Positions 49,850 to 60,667 of a DNA stretch of 64,000 nt are shown one piece after another. Source of the DNA: Prorocentrum cordatum (lineage: Eukaryota; Sar; Dinophyceae; Prorocentrales; Prorocentraceae); the NCBI GenBank assembly GCA_963575745.1, contig CAUYUJ010012780.1, forward strand, positions 609,002-673,001. Direction: 5' to 3'. Numbering within the stretch: position 1 is the first letter of the stretch; each line of letters starts with the position of its first letter. The position numbers and the translations under genes are program-made. The notes under the pieces are model-generated. The model saw only the letters and a program-made list of their open reading frames with translations, ran no database searches and had not been told where the DNA came from.

Positions 49850-51065
49850 GTCGCACCCCGAGGCCAATTTTTTAGGGCGGGCCGGGCGTTTCGCCTGAGC
49901 TTTCCTCACCATTTATGACCCTGAAGCTTAAAAAGTGACAACAGTTTCACAGATGCAGAGCGGGTGGTTTTCAAAATGTGGCTCTCGCCTTAGCGCCGCG
50001 CACATTCGCTTTAAGCATTTGCAAGGGTTTCACAGATTGAGGGCGGGTCGTTTTCAAAATGTGGCTCTCGCCTTAGCGCCGCGAACACCCGTTTTAAATA
50101 TTCGTAAGAGTTTCGCGGATTGAGAGCGGGTCGTCTTCAAAATGGAGCTCTCGCTTTAGGGCCGCGCGCACTCGTTCTAAGCATACGCAAGAATACTCAC
50201 GGATTGAGGGCGGGTCGTTTTCAAAATGTGGCTCTCGCCTGAGCGCCGCGCACACTCGTTATAAACATGCGCAAGAGTTTCACGGATTGAGGGCGGGCCG
50301 TTTCCAAAATGTGGCTCTCGCCTCAACGCCGCGCACACTCGATTTAAACATTCGCAAGGACTTCACGGATTGAGGGCGGGTCGTTTGCAAAATGTGGCTC
50401 TCGCCTTAGCGCCGCGCACACTCGTTCTTAAACTTTGCAAGAGATTCCCGGATTGAGGGCGGGACGTTTGCAAAATGTGGGTCTCGCTTTAGCGCCGAGC
50501 GCACTCGTTCTACACATGCGCAAGAATTTTCACGGATTGAGGGCGGGTCGTTTGCAAAATGTGGCTCTCGCCCTAGAGCCGCGCACACTCGATGTAAACA
50601 TTCGCAAGAACTTCACGGATTGAGGGCGAGTCGTTTTCAAACTGCGACTCTCGCCTTAGCGCCGCGCACACTCGTTAAAACAATTCGCAAGAGCTTCACG
50701 GATTCCCATGACCAACGTACCAGAAATTGCGTTCTGGAAAGATTCAGGATTATGCGGGTGCAACAATTATGTTGATTCGCGGTGTTGAAATCCAGAAAGT
50801 GGCGCCCTGGAACGATTCCGGATCGTCAAGACGCAGCAGTCAGGTTACACGTGGCCTTGAAATCCCGAGACCAATGCTTTGGCATGCTTCAGGATGTTGA
50901 AACGGTTGCCTTCCAACGAGGCAGTTCCCTCAATGGAAATGAACCGTTGTGGGGGACTATGAAGAGGGATCTTGAATGGAGGGTTAATTCCAACATCGCT
51001 GATGACTCTTGGTTTTACACTGGTCCTCCTCCTGCTCCTCCTCCTCCTCCTCCTCCTCCTCCGCC
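49850..51065 (+). mobile_element. SL-headed retroposon, copy B (5'-truncated)
   Basis: Begins inside what is the ORF end of copy A (GTCGCACcCCGA ... GGGCGGGCCGGGCGTTTCG), then about nine 83-bp repeats (49950-50712), then the conserved 3' segment (TTGATTCGCGGTGTTGAA, ATCGTCAAGACGC, GGAAATGAACC, GGGGGACTATGAA-GAGGGA, CACTGGT at 51018-51024), then (CCT)n to about 51065. No SL and no ORF. It has more repeat units than copy A. Confidence 0.7.
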
Positions 51066-51667
51066 TCTCCCTTCCTAAAGGCGATCCCAAAGGCGATTCC
51101 AACGGCACGGGGCGGCGGCGGGTCACCGCAGGCGTGTTCAGGTACATGGAGGCAGCGCCTTTACAAGTCTACTCTGCACAATCAAACTGCACACTACACC
51201 TAACCTTACAATGGCATCATGGATGGGCGCGGATGCCCGGCAACATGTCTAGTGCGCGATGACTCGCCCCAAAAAACACCTGCCCCCCTTGATTCTCCAC
51301 TTCCCCTTTGGGGGCGGCCATGAACTGCACGAACTGCATAACCATCATGTGGGCCATGTCCAGTGTCTCCGGGCTGAGGCCCTGGCGGCATCTCTGCGCC
51401 CATAATCCCCGCGCATTGATCGTCGTGCGTGCTGGAAACGGGGGCTGGGTAGGGGGCGGAGACCTTGACATCCGACTATGCTTCCCGGCGCAAGGCTTGC
51501 ACTGGGGAGTGCTCCTGGGCCGTCTGCATCAGCCGCCCCACCTGCATTCGCATCCCGATCCACCTCTTCTTTGGCTGTGGAGGTAGGAGGAAGTCTCCGG
51601 AGGTCGCCAGATGAAAAGAGGAGGATGAATGTAGAAGAAGAAAGCACTGCGTACACATGTAAGATGC
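51066..51667. other. no supportable gene
   Basis: Frames on both strands (for example 51217-51471 minus, with MAHMMVMQFVQF) are short and unrecognised. Confidence 0.35.
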
Positions 51668-51831
51668 CGAAGGTCCGCGCAGATTTCTTGGATCGGAGAT
51701 GGGCCCCCCTGCCCTTCAGCGCAGGGGCGGCGCTGGAGGCACTGCCACGGGGGGTCACAGTGTGACGCGAATTTCTTGGATCGGCATGCGACAGTCACAC
51801 ACCGATCGAAGAAATTCGCGCGGACCTCAGA
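51668..51831. mobile_element. foldback element, family F copy 3
   Basis: The left end CGAAGGTCCGCGCAGATTTC and the right end GAAATTCGCGCGGACCTC are inverted. A nested pair (GCGAATTTCTTGGATCGG and CCGATCGAAGAAATTCGC) lies in the right half, so the copy contains an internal second arm, like one element inside another. Confidence 0.65.
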
Positions 51832-53154
51832 CAATTCATGCTGAACCAAAGAAAACAATGAAGGCCCCACCCCACCTCAACCAGCGAGAACATAAGGCTA
51901 CAAGGCATCCTGCACCGCGGTGTGATATTCCCGACCCCCGAAGGTATCCCGAGGCTTTCTTAAGAAATCTTGAGGGCTCTCGCGGGATCCTAAGGGTTTC
52001 CACACGGCTTCCGATGCGTTTCATCAGGATGGCTTAGGGCGTTCCGCAGAATTCCAACAAATCTTACATAATCCCACAGATCGCCAAAGGAATCCAAAGA
52101 ATTTGTGAAGGACGTCCTGAAGAAACATACGAAGGATTTCGTAGGGAATCCGATGGATTCCCGACGGACTCCGGATGATCTCCTGAGCAACTCTTGTTAT
52201 TCCCAAAAAGAACACGAAATCCCAACATAAGTCTGATCAATTATTTGCACATGGAATTTAATCGGGTGCCGTAAGAACCATGGACTTCCCATTGGATTCC
52301 AAAGGATACGCGCAACCTGTGCAAGATCACTCTCATTTAGACCACCACGCGCAAACACATCAAGTACAAGACCGGTATTAAGATATCGCCCAGGGTTGGC
52401 GCCGCGGCTTGTAATTCCGCCGTGCACGGTCCGACACGCCGACCAAATGGAACTCTCGCCTGGGATTTCTTTCGATTTTCTATCGCAAGCCCAGCATTGA
52501 GACACTGAAGCGGCTACATGGGTGCCTGGCGGCTCCTTCTCAGACAAAACACTCCAACTTCGGCATCTCCTGCAACAGACACTAACCTTGCAACCATTCC
52601 TTGTGGCTCGAAAGACGGGCGGCGGCTTCCTTTGAACCGAAGTTCCCGTCCGGATAGCGGGCCCATGGGGCGCTCGTCTTTCAAGGGCCGTGCTTCGCGC
52701 AATGAGCGAGGATACTTGTAGCGACGAGTGGGCAGGGGACGACAGGAGGGTGCGTTGCAGCATCGCCGCAGCCTCTGAGCGGGACTGCCACCGGTCGACC
52801 GCCGCGCCTGGCCGGCACGCGCGGGCGCGCGCCACCGGGCCCAGGCGCGGGGCCCACCCGTTCCGAGATGGGGGGGAGGATGGGGGGGAGACGCGGGCCA
52901 CCCATGTGCGCATGATCCTCCCGAGGTTTCCGAGGAGAGTGGGGGGAAAGAGCGCTGGGGCCCCTCCAGGGATGTCGCAGCAGTTGCCGACGACGGCCTC
53001 ACGTGGCACCCCACGGCTGCGGATGAGAGTGAGGGGGCGGCGGGGACGTCGGCAGTCTGCGAGGCTCTGAAGAAGCCTGCCGCAGGCGCCTTGTTTTTAC
53101 GAACTACACAACGAGCCCGCCGCAGGCGCATATTTTTCGTTAAGCTGATGTAGG
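51832..53154. other. no gene; degenerate GGATTCC repeats then GC-rich DNA
   Basis: 51930-52200 holds weak GGAATCC/AAGGATTTC units. 52200-53050 has overlapping frames without family resemblance. Two direct copies of a GCC-GCCGCAGGCGC ... TTTTT unit lie at 53073-53103 and 53116-53145, each containing a small palindrome. Confidence 0.45.
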
Positions 53155-53375
53155 CGGGTCGCGAATGCGTCGCGGGTGTTTCGCAAATGGGTCGCGGGCC
53201 ATGTCGCGGGTGGGTCGCGGGTGCGTCGCGGGCTGGGTCGCGGGTGGGTCGCGGATGGGTCGCGGGTGGGTCGCGGGCTAGGCCCAGGGTGCGACGACGA
53301 CAACACAACACACAACACGCAACACACAACAACAAGAACAACGAAAAACTATCACCACCAACGACAACAACAATT
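53155..53375 (+). repeat. GGGTCGCG minisatellite and AAC-rich tract
   Basis: 53155-53283: units GGGTCGCGGGT and GGGTCGCGGAT. 53290-53375: ACAACACAAC-type sequence. Confidence 0.85.
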
Positions 53376-53464
53376 TTAATACTGCTCGCTGTTACCTGCT
53401 CGCATGCTACTCAACACGTATATCCCAAACCCTCGGCATCCGCCCTATTCGCATGATGGCCGCG

Positions 53465-53640
53465 TACCGGACCGAAGACCGAAAACTGGCCATGGAACCG
53501 AACCGGTCGAACCGGACCGGCCATCGACCCGAACTGTCGAACCGAACCGAACCTGCCCGGCCAACCGAACTGGCCGAACCAGAACGGCCCAACAAATCGA
53601 ACCGGACGAACCGGACAGGACGCGACGGCCTGAGTCCGGG
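53465..53640 (+). repeat. degenerate CGAACCGGAC repeat
   Basis: ACCGAACCGGTCGAACCGGA and similar for about 170 bp. Unit 5-10 bp, imperfect. Plus frames read Asn-Arg-Thr/Glu-Pro artefacts. Confidence 0.8.
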
Positions 53641-53902
53641 ACCCCTGGACCCGAGACCCCACCTTGAAGGTCCAATATGCCCGAATTATCTCTGCAGAAC
53701 TTTTATGAATTAGCGACGACAGCCTTTCCTGAATTAGCGACGACAGCGGCTTTCCAGGATATGACTAGTTTGGGGGCGAAGCTGACAGCATTGCTCACTG
53801 CGGGCACGTCGTTCCTCCTGTACAGGAGGGGACGGAGAACGAACAAACGCACAACATATCCCGATCCGAAACCGTTTGGGCTCAACTTCTGTTTTAATAC
53901 AT

Positions 53903-54225
53903 ATGGCCGAACGAGTAGAGAACACCGCCACGGTTGAGAGCATGGAGAGTTTGGCGAAGTCTTGCCAGGCGGAAGCCACGCAGACGAAACTTGACCAGTC
54001 CGACGTGGACGCGATCTCGTCGCCAACAACATGGGGGTTCTGGGCAATGCCATCCAATGCACCCGTCGGATCGCTGAGCCGCAGTTGCGAAAAGCGCTCA
54101 TCAAAAAGCTCGGCATCAACAAAGACGACGCCAACATGCACGCGAGACTTTTGTCGGTTGCACTGTCGCACGCCCCCCCGAAGTGGAGAGCGGCCGTAGG
54201 CGGATCGAAAATAGATCTCTACTAG
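53903..54225 (+). pseudogene. small hypothetical protein with one frameshift
   Basis: ATG 53903 opens MAERVENTATVESMESLAKS, CQAEATQTKLDQSDVDA. At about 54012 a one-base shift is needed to enter RDLVANNMGVLGNAIQCTRR, EPQLRKALIKKLGINKDDAN and LLSVALSHAPPKWRAAVGG, ending KIDLY at TAG 54223-54225. The product would be about 107 aa, helical and soluble. GC is lower than in the flanks, and a duplicated GAATTAGCGACGACAGC lies upstream (53708, 53732). Unrecognised. A short intron instead of a shift is possible but no splice sites are obvious. Confidence 0.4.
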
Positions 54226-54262
54226 AACCATCGCGCGCGCTTCGCGCGCGCTCAGGTTCTAG
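54222..54262. terminator. two-tier GC hairpin over the stop codon
   Basis: CTAGAACC (54222-54229) pairs exactly with 54255-54262. Inside a 3-nt internal loop, GCGCGCGC (54233-54240) pairs with 54244-54251 around TTC. The outer stem includes the TAG stop of the small ORF. Typed as terminator only for want of a better class. It may be a 3'-end processing signal or the tip of a foldback repeat. Confidence 0.5.
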
Positions 54263-54329
54263 CCCAGGCCGGGGGCGCGCTAGAAGATCTTGGACAGCGC
54301 TATCAAGCACAGGCGCGTGACATAGTCGT

Positions 54330-54775
54330 GCCTCCTGAGGGCCTCTTGGAAGCCTCTTGGGGGGCCTCTGGAGGTTCTTGGGGGTCTGCCGTGGGCGTCT
54401 TGCAGACGTACATGAAGGTTTCTTGGGAAGCCTCTCAGAAGCCCGTTGGGGCCCTCTTGGGGGTCTCCTGGGGGCTTCCTGGGAAATCTCGGGGGGCCTC
54501 TTGAAAGCTTCTTGGGGGTCTTTTGGAAGCCTTTGGGGGCCTGCCGCGGGCGTCTTGGAGGCCTCTTTGGGCCTCTCGGGGGTCTCTGAAGGGCCTCTTG
54601 GGGGCCTCCTGGGGCGGGGGGGCTGGAAGGTTCAGTTGGGTTTCCCGTCTTGGGCCCCTCTTGGGGCCCTTCGGGGACGCGTTTGGGCAGTCCTGGGCGC
54701 CTCTTGGACTGTCCTGGGCCCCTCGGGGGCCGTCTTGGGGCGCTCTCGTGGGATTCGTGGGCCGTCTTGAGTCTT
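54330..54775 (-). repeat. CCAAGAGGCC-type array, opposite orientation
   Basis: Plus strand reads CCTCTTGGGGGCCTC, CTTCTTGGGGGTC and the like: the same family as at 39-49 kb but inverted. An AT-rich module follows (54775-54880, CCAAAAAATCGAATATGG). Confidence 0.8.
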
Positions 54776-55228
54776 GGGGCGGTCGAGGGAGAGTCTGAGG
54801 TTGTAAAGGACGGTGCGAAGGCCAAAAAATCGAATATGGTAAAAAAGTACGGTTTACGAAGGGAACGGGGCTATTTTTGCTTCCCGGGGCCGTCTGGGGG
54901 GATCTCTTGGAGGGGTCTTCGAGCGTCGTGGAAGCGTCTGGGGCGGTCCGAGACGCCTGTTGAGCCGCCGGAGACCGCTGGAGGTTGTCTTGAAGGTGGC
55001 TCTGGGCGGCCTGGGGGCCGCCCAGACGGCCGCCAAGGCGCTCCGGGGGCCGACCTGGGGCCCGCCGGGGAGCGGGCTGGGCCCGACGTCCCCCCATTTG
55101 TGGTCGAGGCTGCGGCCCCGGGGCCCCCGGGCCCGGCGCGGCGTTCTACGTATACGACGAGGGGCCCTAGCAGGAGCAGGTCCCCCGCGAGACCTGCGAG
55201 CGCCCCTGCCTTGACCGGCGGGTGCGCG

Positions 55229-55996
55229 ATGAGCCCAGGGTCGTTCTACAAGGCGTGCCGCGCGAAGGCTCCCGCGGGAATCCCGCCGAACAAAGGGGCG
55301 AAGGTCTTGGCGCCGCGCGGCAGTGGCCCCATCGGCATCGCGTCTTCGCCTGGCGGCGCCGCCGCTGCCGCCGCCGCGCCCGAGAAAAACGCGCGCGAGA
55401 AGAGCGACGAGACGAAGGGCGACGCGGAGATCTTCGCTGTCGACTGCGAGCGCGCGCTCGTGATAAGGCAAAGCGGCGGGGCGACCGCGGGGCGCAGGTT
55501 GACGCCGGGGCCCGAGGGCGCGCGCGCGGCCGAGGCGCGCGGCGGCGACAAGGAAACGGAGGTGCCGAATGTCACGCGCGAGACGTGGCCCAAGAAGAAG
55601 GCGCCGAGCCGCGGCGCGCCGCCCAGGAGGCCCGCGGCCGCGACGAAGTCTGCGGGGGCACGGCGCGAGGAGGGGCGCGCCCTTTCCGAACAGGAAGTCG
55701 ACGAGGGAAAAGAGGGGGGGCAGGCCGAGCCCGACGAGGGGGGGCAGGCCGAGCCCGACGAGGTCGAGGACCTCGAGGTTCCCGCGGCCGCGCCTGAACC
55801 CGCCGCAACGACGCCGCCGGGCAGGAAATACGTCGTGACGTGGCGCAAGAGGGACTTGCGCAGCGCCGCGCGGGAACCCTTCGGCACCGAGCACAAGGCG
55901 CGCGCCATCGGGGAGAAGGCTGACTCCTACAGCAAGGCGAAGAAGATCAAGGCTGCGGAGAAGCTCGTAGAGTTGCTCCACGATGAAAAGATTTGA
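55229..55996 (+). CDS. hypothetical 255-aa basic/acidic disordered protein
   Basis: Intact frame, start MSPGSFYKACRAKAPAGIPP chosen because upstream in-frame sequence is repeat-derived. After an Ala/Gly linker there is a charged stretch (EKNAREKSDETKGDAEIF), AVDCERALVIRQSGG, a basic block (ETWPKKKAPSRGAPPRRPAA), and an acidic tandem repeat (two copies of GGQAEPDE). A folded-looking tail follows: RKYVVTWRKRDLRSAAREPF, GEKADSYSKAKKIKAAEKLV, ELLHDEKI, then TGA. No known domain. The tail loosely resembles the end of the 26789-27236 ORF. Probably a dinoflagellate-specific dispersed protein. Confidence 0.5.
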   Translation: MSPGSFYKACRAKAPAGIPPNKGAKVLAPRGSGPIGIASSPGGAAAAAAAPEKNAREKSDETKGDAEIFAVDCERALVIRQSGGATAGRRLTPGPEGARAAEARGGDKETEVPNVTRETWPKKKAPSRGAPPRRPAAATKSAGARREEGRALSEQEVDEGKEGGQAEPDEGGQAEPDEVEDLEVPAAAPEPAATTPPGRKYVVTWRKRDLRSAAREPFGTEHKARAIGEKADSYSKAKKIKAAEKLVELLHDEKI

Positions 55997-56884
55997 CTGT
56001 CTGCGCAAATTTGGGCCAATATATGACGCGCGATATGACAAAACATGGCCTGGCATGACAGAACAAATTGTTGCCCTGGAATCAGGAATACACGGTGGCC
56101 CCAACTGGCGGGGCGCGCGTCCCCGCAGGTTCAACCGCGCCCTCTACGAGCGGAAGGGCAACGAGATCTCGGAGCCCCTGCGAGGCGTTGCCGCGCGGTG
56201 CACATGCAAAGGCTCGGGCAGAAGCGACGCCAGCGCTGTTCCTGCGCAGCGGCTGGCGCGGCAGACCGACTGCGAGCAAACTGCTTTGGGGGGCGGCATT
56301 TGCACGTGTGCGCGCCTTCGCATGCGCGCGCGATACAATCGAATTTCGACGGCGGCGGGCGGCGACGAGCGCGCGCTGGCGACGGCGACGGCGACCATTG
56401 CGCGCAGACAGCCACGCGCGGCCTCAGGCGCGCGCGCGCATGCACTCGCGCGCGCGCGTTGCCGCGTGCACCCAGGCCCAACGTGTTGAGATGCGTAATC
56501 GAAATTACTTGTGATATAAAAATGTGTATGTGCGCATATGTCAGTCAGCATGCAATCGACAGCTTCTGCCATAAATCTTGCTCAGCTAACTTGTTCAGTT
56601 TGCAATTCGACGCTGCAGCCCGCGTTGCGGGCGCCACAGGCTTGAGCGGTCGCGCAGCCACGCTGCCGCGAAGGGGGCGCGCGCGCGCCGCGGCGCTACG
56701 AGGGGGCTGCATGCTGCCGGCCATGCTCGTCGCCGTGCTGCCGCTGGCTCGGCGGGCCAGCAAGGCGACGGCGCGCATGGCGGCAGGGGAACTGAGGGGG
56801 GCGCGGGCAGCGCGGGCAGAGCTAGGAGTGCGGCGGGGGAGGGGGGCGCAGGAGGGGGGGGGGAGGAACGGGGGGGGGGGAAGG
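55997..56884. other. no firm gene; three frames open at 56060-56510
   Basis: GCGCGC-rich sequence leaves all plus frames open. One frame has RFNRALYERKGNEISEPLRG, which looks protein-like for about 25 residues only. Confidence 0.3.
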
Positions 56885-57295
56885 GCAGGGCGAGAAGGTG
56901 GAAGAGGAGGAGGAGGAAGAGGAGGAGGCGGAGGAGGGGGAGGAGGTGGAGGACAAGCTAGGTGCGCTCGCGTCATATCTGAAGTCCTACCTACCCCACC
57001 CACCCATCCCTTACCATGGCGCTGATTTTCTCTATCCGCGGACGCGTGTCGTAGCGGACCTGTGGCTCCGCGCGCGCGTGCGTAGTGGGTGGTGGTGCAC
57101 GTGCGTGCGTGTGTGCGTGTGCGTGGTTGTCGTGGTGGTGGTGGTGGTGGTGGTGTGGTGGTGGTGGTGGTGGTGGTGGTGGTGGTGGTGGGTGGTGCTG
57201 GGTGGTGGTGGTGGTGGTGTTGGTACTGGTGCTGGTGCTGGTGGTGGTTGTGGTGGTGGTGTGGTGGTGGTGGTGGTGGTGGTGGCGGTGCGGCG
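56885..57295 (+). repeat. (GGA)n and (GGT)n microsatellites
   Basis: GGAGGAGGAAGAGG at about 56885-56955 and TGGTGGTGG with a few variants at 57120-57290. Confidence 0.95.
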
Positions 57296-57940
57296 CGGTG
57301 GTGGCGGGCGGATGGGCGCGCGAGAAAAAGGCCCGCGCTGGGGCGAGAACGCCATCCTGAACGACGGAGGCCAAACACCGATCCGAAAATGAGGCCCACG
57401 CTGCAGCGGGAGCACGATTCGGAACGATTCGGGAGCAGAAATGAGGCCGGCGCCTCAACGAGAGCAGCATTTTTGGAACAAATGACGCCGGCGCCTCAGC
57501 GAGAGTCGTTTCCCGGGATTTCCCGGGCATCCTGTGTAAAAAAACAATACGCGGAGGGTGCGCGGCCATCACCCGGACGCCATCAGGGGAAGAGGGATAA
57601 TATATTCATATTGAGTAATTGTGGAGGAGAGGGAGGAGCAGGAGGGGGGCACAGCAGGGGGGGGGACGAGGAGGAACGAAGGAGGAAGGAGGAGGGGCGG
57701 TCGAGAGAGAGATCTGCCGGGCGATGGACGTCGGCCTGCGCGTTGCCCCTGCAAGCGGAGATGGCGGCGGCGGCCCGCCAGGGGGCGGCTGCCGCGGCGG
57801 CGGCGGGCGCAAACGCGGGGGCGACGCGAAGGACGAGGGCGCCGCGGTCGACGGCGACGACGAGGAGGCGGCCAACGCGCCGAGACGGCTGCGCAAAAGG
57901 CCCCTTCGGCATGCGCTCGCGCCGCCCGCCAGCGAAATGA
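57296..57940. other. no firm gene
   Basis: GGAGG-rich at 57620-57710, then GCGGCG-rich DNA leading into the coding segment at 57941. A direct repeat GCCGGCGCCTCA-CGAGAG lies at about 57445 and 57488. Confidence 0.4.
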
Positions 57941-58142
57941 AGACACTGCGGCGCGGAGAAGTGCATCGGCAGCGGCCTGTGCCATTCGAGCAAGTGCCAA
58001 GATTGGGGCAGGGCCAACAGCCACCGCGCGGCGACCTTCGGCCTGCGCGAGGCGCTGAAGAAGACGCAGGGCGCGAAGAGGAAGAACAAGGGCGAGAAAG
58101 GGGGGGCAGCGCTGCACCTAGAAACCACGAGACGCGAGTGAT
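57941..58142 (+). pseudogene. Cys/His cluster segment (family T, part 1)
   Basis: Plus frame, after an in-frame TGA, reads RHCGAEKCIGSGLCHSSKCQ, DWGRANSHRAATFGLREALK and KTQGAKRKNKGEKGG, then a stop at 58140. C-x4-C-x5-C-x4-C with a His suggests a zinc knuckle. Overlapping frames are shadows. Likely an exon or broken ORF of the coding remains that continue to 60.67 kb. Confidence 0.4.
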
Positions 58143-58259
58143 TATCGATCGATCGACCGGTAATTATTCGATCATGCGCGTTGCCGTTCTGCGCGGGGGC
58201 GCCCCTCCTGCGCGGGAAGGGCGCCCCCCCAGTTCAGGAGGGCGGCGCCCAGGCGGTGG

Positions 58260-59126
58260 AAGGACATCAAAGAGAGCGAGGAGCAGGAGATCGCAGAGCA
58301 CGGGCGCATTTTCGAATCCCCCGGGCCCAAGCCGACGGGGCCCGCGACTGGCCCGGCGCGAACTCCCATCGCGCACTTCAACGTCGAGCCGATATCCCCC
58401 GGCGACACTACGCCCCAGAGTTCCCCGAAGCCAGCGCCGCAGAGCGCGCCGGCGCCGCCGCCGCCATCGCTGAAACCGCAGCCTGGCCCGCCAGCCAATC
58501 CACCGCCCATCGCACCTCGTGCGCGCGTGCGATCGAAACAGTGGGCGCGCCATCCGGACTGTCAGCCTCGTCGTCCGAGTCGAAAGTGAAGGTTAAGGAC
58601 GAACGCCCGCTGGCCCCCGAGGTTGAGGAGGCGGCAAAGAATCCCAAGACAGAAAGGGGGAGACAATCGCCCCCGCCCCCCCCCGCCCCCTGGGCCAGAC
58701 GCGGCGGATGGGCGCGGCGAGGGGGGGGGGGGGGGGGGCAGGTCGGGCGCGTTGTTTTTTCCGATCCAGGAATGATTGGTCTGGGCCGCATAAGCCCCGC
58801 TGCGCGAGCGCGGAGGCCAGCTGGCGGCGAAGGGCGAAGCTTCCAATGGGGACAATGAGAAGAGGCTGCGGTCGGATTACTCGCGGGAGATCGAGGGCAG
58901 CATTAATGTTCTGGGCAACTGCGTGAACGAGCGCTACTGCAATATCGCCGCGGCAGAGCAGGCGCACGCCATGGGCGCGAAGAAGCTGCCCGCCCTCCAG
59001 AGCCAGCGCGCCGACGCGAATGAAATGCTCGAATGCTCGAACACCAACTGGCAGGGTCGAAGTCTTGCAAAGCGCAAGTATTCCGAGCTCCTCGAGCACG
59101 CTGGAGGCTCCGGCGCGCGCAGATAG
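58260..59126 (+). pseudogene. Pro-rich and helical segments (family T, part 2)
   Basis: Frame a (58280-58587): EEQEIAEHGRIFESPGPKP, ARTPIAHFNVEPISPGDTTP, Pro-rich, ending RPSRK-stop. Frame b (to about 58680): SSSESKVKVKDERPLAPEVE then KNPKTERGRQSP. After a G/C-run, frame c (58850-59126): EKRLRSDYSREIEGSINVLG, NCVNERYCNIAAAEQAHAMG, NEMLECSNTNWQGRSLAKRK, YSELLEHAGGSGARR-stop. Different frames mean introns or decay. Confidence 0.4.
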
Positions 59127-59630
59127 GAGGGGCGAAGGGGGAGAATGGAAGGGAAGGGGGTTGAGGAGGGAGAACAGCAGGAGGATATTGTAGATCAAGG
59201 AGACGTTGTCTATATACGTGCTACTTTATATCCTGGTGGCCCTCGCTGGCTATATCGGCGCAGCCGCGTGCCTGAACGGCGAGTTCGCTGCTGCTGCGCC
59301 CTTGCAAAATATCGCAATCGCATTATCGTTGGCCCTCCTTCGCAGGAGGGCCACCGACGTCGGCGCGTCGTCGCCGATGTCTCCCACAGCGGCTTTGGGC
59401 CCCGAGGTCCCCAGATTCTCCGAGGGCAGACGTGCTCGGACAATTCTCAAAAGCCAGACGCGGGCAAGCTGGCGACGACCAATGCGCTCACCTGACCCCG
59501 GGCCCAGTCGCTCCTGGACGACGACCGCGCGGGAGGCCACCGAGGAGTGGGCGACTTGACCAGCCGCCGAAGAGCGGGCAGGGAGGGCGTCGGCAAGTGG
59601 GCGCACGCCGGCGGCAATGCATCCAGGAGG
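59127..59630. other. no firm gene
   Basis: A purine-rich spacer, a short hydrophobic frame (59206-59340, LLYILVALAGYIGAAACLNG) and a hairpin-like CTTCGCAGGAGGG. Unrecognised. Confidence 0.3.
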
Positions 59631-59639
59631 CTGCGGGGG

Positions 59640-60667
59640 CAACTTCTTCGAGGCAGTCAGTGGCCCAAGACGCATTTCGCAAAAGTCCGCTGTTGGAGCA
59701 GGAAGCGCAACTGCGAGCAGAGGGAGTGGGTCGCTTTCGGCGCGCCGCGCGAATGCCTTGCCCAACTGGAGCAACGCGGCGCGTTGGAAAAACTGGATGA
59801 CACCAGCGGTCTGGATAGGGTTGGGGAAGAGTCACGTGCAACGCTGCCCCTCGGCAACGCAAGTCGGCTCGATGACCCCCGCAGGTCTGCGGGCCGACGG
59901 CGCCCCGTGCCAGCGGGGCCGCGACCAGTCAGCGGAGACCGAGTGCTTGAATATGCCAGGGCTGCCCAAAACGACGGAGGCGCACAAACTACGCGCGCCC
60001 GTCGCTGAGCTGATGGAGGCCTCCATGAGCGCGAACACGCGGCATGACAGTTGCAATGCGATGTCTTGGAGCATCTGATCACGGCTACAGGCATGCACCC
60101 CGCGGCCCGCCGCGACGGCAGAGCTCGGTTGAAGTCTGACTTTCGCAGGAGCAAGAAGGCAGGTGCTGATCTAAGCTGCAGGTCCGCGCTGCTGGCGCAG
60201 ACGCGCGCAAGTTGGGAACGCTGGAAACAAGTGCTCGGGTTCCCGCCGATCAGCGAGAAGGCGGGGCGCTGCTGGAGGTGCCGCGCGACGCGCCCCGCAT
60301 TCCTCGTCTCCTTCCCCCGAAACCCTGCCCCCCCCGCCTCGCCCGCGCGGGCCTTCCAGCCAGAGCGCGCTGGCAGCGCGACGCCGCGGCGGAAAAATGG
60401 GCGCGCGAAGACGCAGTGATCCAACGCTGGATGGGGCAAGGTCTGACAATATCGCCAGCGGCGTCAACCCCGCGGGTAGACCAGTCGGTCTGGAGAACCG
60501 ATTGGTTACATGCCTTTGATTTGGGCGCGGCCGCAGAATGGTCGGAGCACGTGTTCTTCAAGCTAATGCACGTGAGCCAGTTTTCTGGTCGCACGTACGA
60601 CGAACGGTGCAAGGAGTCATGGGATCGCCTGGGCGTTGAGTGCGAGCGGACACCAGAAGCGGATTGA
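59640..60667 (+). pseudogene. transposase-like remains (family T, part 3)
   Basis: Plus-strand pieces: QWPKTHFAKVRCWSRKRNCE, QREWVAFGAPRECLAQLEQR (59655-59760); EAHKLRAPVAELMEASMSAN (about 59975-60035); RSALLAQTRASWERWKQVLG, FPPISEKAGRCWRCRAT (60185-60290); and, in the last frame, WAREDAVIQRWMGQGLTISP, VWRTDWLHAFDLGAAAEWSE, HVFFKLMHVSQFSGRTYDER, ending at TGA 60665-60667. The CxxC followed by D-x-LH-x3-LG recalls the catalytic region of KDZ/CMC-type eukaryotic transposases, and a closely similar block is abundant in dinoflagellate genomes as I remember it. Frames change at least three times. Confidence 0.5.

Noticed and set aside
49950-50712. CRISPR-like array
   Set aside because: The 83-bp units are continuous tandem repeats with no unique spacers, in a eukaryotic context and inside a retroposon.
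53465-53640. Telomere-like repeat
   Set aside because: The CGAACCGG-type units are not TTTAGGG or TTAGGG and are too degenerate.
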